In this document: piece after piece, positions 60,053 through 64,000 of the stretch
How the letters are laid out: the number at the start of each line of letters is the position of its first letter
How positions within the stretch are numbered: the stretch's first letter is position 1
From: Rotaria sp. Silwood1
Taxonomy: Eukaryota > Rotifera > Eurotatoria > Philodinida > Philodinidae
DNA: 64,000 nucleotides
NCBI GenBank assembly: GCA_905250075.1
Contig: CAJNOP010000921.1
Coordinates: forward strand, 1 to 64,000
Direction: 5' to 3'
Notes under the pieces: generated by a model
Told to the model about the DNA's origin: nothing
Seen by the model: the letters and a program-made list of their open reading frames with translations, nothing else
Databases searched by the model: none
Made by a program: the position numbers and the translations under genes

Positions 60053-63000
60053 TTATAATTTATCAAGATAATCATTTGTAGATGGAATATCTTCTTTCAG
60101 TCCTTTACATCTTCGAATACTCTTAACAACTTGCCGAATTCTAGTTGATTCATCAAGTGGATCTTCATCTGAAATGTGCCAATGATGAAATACACATCGG
60201 GCAACTGCTTGACCATCAGCATTCGAACAAAGATCATCAGTAAAGTCTACAAAAACAAACTAAGTATGCATGAAAAAAAAGATACAAATGATTCTCATAC
60301 TAAGAGACTCGCTGACCGGTAGGTAAGCTTTAGCGACGTATGTTGATGTTCCAAATATTTGACGTTCTTCAGAAATATAACCCTAAGGACGGTTTAGCAC
60401 ACTATAAATATGATCAGCGATCACTTGTGGATACTAAAGCAACTATTAAAGCTTGAAAGAGATAAGGATTTCGACGTATTGTAAACATACCTGAATTTCA
60501 TATAAATAAATTGGTTCAACAAGTCTTGAACTAGCAGTAAGCATCGATCCATAAAGAACACGACGCATCGTTGGAATAATTTGTCCAGCATCACGATGTA
60601 TCGCATCACTAATATATACATCATGAATATCGAAACGAACACCTCGAACATTTTCTTCAACGAGTACACCTTCTTTTGTAGCCCATTGAAATGCACTAAC
60701 GCAATAATCTTTTATTTCATTGAGATATTGTATTCTTATAGTAGAATCGATTAAAAAGTTCGGTCCAGTTTGCTCCGGTTCAAAACATCAAATTTTACGT
60801 GCTTCGATTATATCATAACCATATTTTTCATATAAATAACGTGTACGTGCTTTTATTTCTTGATTTGATGTTATTTGACCATTTTCAATATCTTCTGGTA
60901 AACCTAGAGTATTTATTGACTAATAATTTTCTCGAAATCTAATGATAACATATATGCATATATTCTTACCATTAGGCATAGGCTGAGCTTTTAAATAGAT
61001 TCGATTGTGTTTATTAGGAGATTTCGCTAAACACATTCTGTCGGATTCTTTCGATACAGTTTCACGATACGATGTCGCAGGATCAGAAACTTTAATCGGA
61101 ATACAAGCATAGTTTCTTTCCAAATCTTCTAAGCAATTTTCCAAATGTAGTTCATCAACACAGGCTGTAATATATTCACCGGACTGTTCAGTATAGCACT
61201 AAAATAATTCCATACAGAATTCTATTTGGAAAAGGTAATCATTTTTACTTGAACAAGAGGATCTACTTGAACTAAACGTTTCATACCTTCCACTAATTTT
61301 GGTAGATCAGCTGGATTAGTTGGTTCCACAGCAACATATACGATAGGATTGATATTAGTTTTCAACATCTAAAATATTTCAACAAATGAAACTTTTTCAC
61401 TGAAATCAGCAACTCGACTACTAACACAAATGCTTTGTGCATGCTCAGATGTTGTAATTGTACCAGTTCTAACTAAATATCGATGAATACCGATGAGACA
61501 ACAGATATTACCACATGATAAATCGTCAATTTGTTGAATAGATTGACCCATCAATACAACTATTCTAAATCAAGATCATATAATTCTCGTGAAAAATTCT
61601 TTTATAATCAACTATCCATGTTGGGTGAATAGTTCATATTTTATACAGTTGAATATTTTTAATATAGAGATCTTCTCTTGTGCCTGGTACATAATTAGGA
61701 CCCAATATACGGACATGTTCATTTGACTTAACAACACCCGAAAAAACACGACCAAATGCATAGTAATGAGATTTATTCAATGTCGGTATTATTTTTGAAA
61801 TGTAAATCATTAATGGACCGTTTGAATCACATGATTGAATACTCAAAAATACATCATCGTCATGCGGACCTAAACATTCATTCATTTTGTTACTCGTCTC
61901 TCTTAGGAGATTATTAAATTTTTCTTAAATATACCCGCATAAAGAAGTTCAGTTCGATATTTTTGTGCAACAACTGGTGATGGTAAATGAATAACCATCG
62001 TTGTAAGTAGAATATCGTCAACAGGTAACCATTTTTTCATAACAAGTTTTAGTGGTAATATACCATCTTTACTCAATTCATCTTGTAATTCTATATTGAG
62101 TTCTTCAAATAATTTTATAAATTCATCTTTTCTTGAATCCATTATAGCTTTGAACAATTGGCTAATAGGATTAAGAACAAATTGACAAAAACCTCGACCA
62201 GAGCCTAATTTTTCATTAGGAATGAATTTATTTCCATATAGTGTTGAAAATATGTAATTTACCTTTTTCTGGAATTGTTGACCATTTCTTTGTCATCGGT
62301 GAGAAGAAATGATCACCCCACAATTGTTCCATTAATTTATCCTTTTCAATACCATATTTTGATGCATAAATATCGGCGAATTGTTTTATCGTAAAAGCCC
62401 AACCATGAGGAGTAGAACCGAAAATAACTGCATTTTTTGTTGGATCGATCTAAACGAAACAATGACCATCTAAATGCGTTATTAAGAAATTCATAATCAA
62501 TATAGTTTGCATTAAAATAATAAAGTTGAGCTCCTTACTATAAAATCATTTATATGGTTATTGTCATCACCATAAGTAGTGATGATGGTATTGATATTTT
62601 CGAGAATCTGTTGAAATTGTTGAAAAAGATCTTCAGGTTCATATTTTAAATCAAGCAAAGCACGATCCATGTTATTAAAAAATAAAATTGATTTTATACG
62701 CTGATGAATAGCTTGACGAAGAATTGTTTCAGTCACTAAGCAGACATCTAGGAATCAAAAACTAGTATTTCTAATAAAACAAAGTATAAGTATTGCTTTT
62801 TGCCTGAAATACAATCGATAACGATGAGAATACCATCGACAAACGACAAACAAGAAGCGGATATTGATGAAGCATTACTATGAATCGTTGAATCAATAAG
62901 ATTAATTAAAAATTGAGATGAATCGAGTTCAGGTTCGTGATTAAAGAATTCTAAATATTTAGCGGGTAATTCATAATAAACTGAAACGACTCTAAATATG

Positions 63001-63269
63001 AAATTTGTCCATGAAAAAAAAATATTAAACAAACGTTTGGTATTTTCAAATTACCCTGGTTTAATTAGAGTAGGTTGTTCGAGTTCATTTGTTTCACTAA
63101 CAGTCAAATGCATTTCATCAGTTTTCTACGAAATAATAATACCAGCTTTGTTCACAAGCAAATTAATTAATGTTGATTCTTCATCATTCGTCTGAGCGAG
63201 GATGGCTATATTTCGAATATTTCTTGTTTTGTTCATCATACCATGAACTTCCTCACTCGTCATGTTCAC
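60053..63269 (-). pseudogene. eEF2 paralogue, degraded GTPase
   Basis: Homologue of eukaryotic elongation factor 2, the GTPase that moves the ribosome, from residue 2 to the C-terminus (DKL-stop at 60053), split by many ~50-bp introns, so it is not a retrocopy. The first exon starts right after an acceptor, as in eEF2 genes with an intron after the ATG. The P-loop is replaced (AQTNDEEST where AHVDHGKST is normal), DxxG reads IDSTIHS, and NKMD reads NNMD. Stops: TAG at 63126-63128, TGA at 60788-60790 (for the usual Trp), and TAG at 60383-60385. One intron has a GC donor (near 62802). The diphthamide His in DAIHRDAGQ survives, as do [15 protein letters not shown] and HLPSPVVAQKYR. Decayed, yet still strongly conserved in domains II-V. 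Confidence 0.85.
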
Positions 63270-63980
63270 CTATGAACAAAACTAATAAATTGAAGTTTTT
63301 ATTTTTGTTTAATAACTTTACCATTTGGAAATTTTATTGATTTTTCAATAGAAAAAATGAGTACCTATTAGTTAGATATACTATAATTAATAAATCTGAA
63401 AGACAAAAAAATGATGAACAAAAGGAAGTGATGTTAGTACACTCATCATAACTAATCGTTTTTTTCGATTAAGTGGAAGATTGTGTTTTATCAAAAATTT
63501 TTGAAAACATTCGAAATCCTAGCTATCTATCATTAGCTTTTCTTTTAATAATATGTTTCCCACATTATTCCTTCATGCGTATGAAAAATAAAAACAGAAA
63601 ATAATTTTTTTAAACCTTTTATTTCTACGTTTCACATTATTCTGATAAAACTACTCACCACAACCACATCAGTAAGAACCTTTATAATATATAAACATTT
63701 TTTTTGAATAGTTGTCAATGGTGTTCTATATTGTGCATGCAGCACGTGATGATTTTTTTAGCTTTTTGAATGAGTCATATTTACCTTGGCAAGCAAGTAA
63801 TTTTGTAATAACTTGTGCTTTCATTTTCTTCAATTTCTTTACACAACATACCATACAAAACATCCACTAGAGTGATCATATTCCGTCAATTGCTTTTGCA
63901 ATCAACATCCACGTTATCCGATACGTGTCGCTAATATCCAAGAAGTCATTCTACAATGTTAATTTTGCCTATGAAGTCAT
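63270..63980. other. Intergenic at window end
   Basis: No gene seen. The missing first exon (ATG) of the eEF2 paralogue could lie here but was not identified. Confidence 0.45.
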
Positions 63981-63981
63981 T

Positions 63982-63996
63982 GACCCACACCCTTAA
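63982..63996. repeat. CCCACA tract at window edge
   Basis: ACCCACACCCTTA is seen in the last 20 bases. It looks like the right edge of another short island, but no left arm is visible in the preceding 300 bases. Confidence 0.6.
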
Positions 63997-64000
63997 CAAA

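Overview
The window looks like a bdelloid rotifer nuclear contig (Rotaria/Adineta-like). This rests on the AT-rich sequence, many GT-AG introns of about 50-60 bp, and more than a dozen islands of TGTGGG/CCCACA, the telomeric hexamer known from bdelloids. It also rests on metazoan genes with diverged or broken paralogues next to them. The species cannot be named from the sequence alone. There are two assembly gaps: 100 N at 10801-10900 and 10 N at 39283-39292.

Layout. 0-4.8 kb has no convincing gene but holds three TGTGGG hairpin islands and two foldback elements. 4.8-6.8 kb is a four-exon secreted serpin (+) with an Arg-Ser reactive centre. 7.9-9.8 kb is a two-exon MACPF-like protein (-) with a C-terminal membrane helix. 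13.8-14.8 kb is the 3' part of a Cys-rich repeat gene (+). 16.2-29.5 kb is an extremely AT-rich desert with coding fossils and a large diverged inverted repeat (about 24.5-25.3 and 28.4-29.3 kb). 29.55-31.2 kb is a decayed DNA transposon with a DDE_Tnp_4-like remnant. 32.0-33.1 kb is an F-box gene (+). 35.5-35.6 kb is the last exon of a broken eIF4A gene (-). 37.1-38.8 kb is a complete three-exon cytochrome P450 (+). 39.56-39.95 kb is a broken GH3 gene (+), cut at a TGTGGG island. The other side of that island is the 3' end of a frameshifted transposase (40.0-42.9 kb, -). 45.4-46.5 kb may hold a small Ser-rich/basic gene. 47.8 kb is a tRNA-like Pol III unit. 48.65-51.80 kb is a complete but dead hAT transposon with TIRs and an 8-bp target duplication. 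52.9-53.2 kb is a foldback MITE. 53.8-58.5 kb is the most striking gene, a two-exon ART-NACHT-HEAT protein. 59.1 kb is tRNA-Arg(ACG) (-). 60.05-63.27 kb is an intron-bearing eEF2 paralogue (-) with degraded GTPase motifs and three in-frame stops.

How it fits together. The genes share no pathway or operon; this is a mosaic of single genes, gene fragments and mobile elements. The main candidate for an undescribed system is the gene at 53.8-58.5 kb. It joins an intact-looking arginine-type ADP-ribosyltransferase (R-S-ExE) to a NACHT STAND ATPase and 14 homogeneous 35-residue HEAT-like repeats. That is the plan of an NLR-type sensor with an enzyme as effector. The second candidate is the dispersed family of palindromic TGTGGG islands, which sit at the broken edges of at least two genes.
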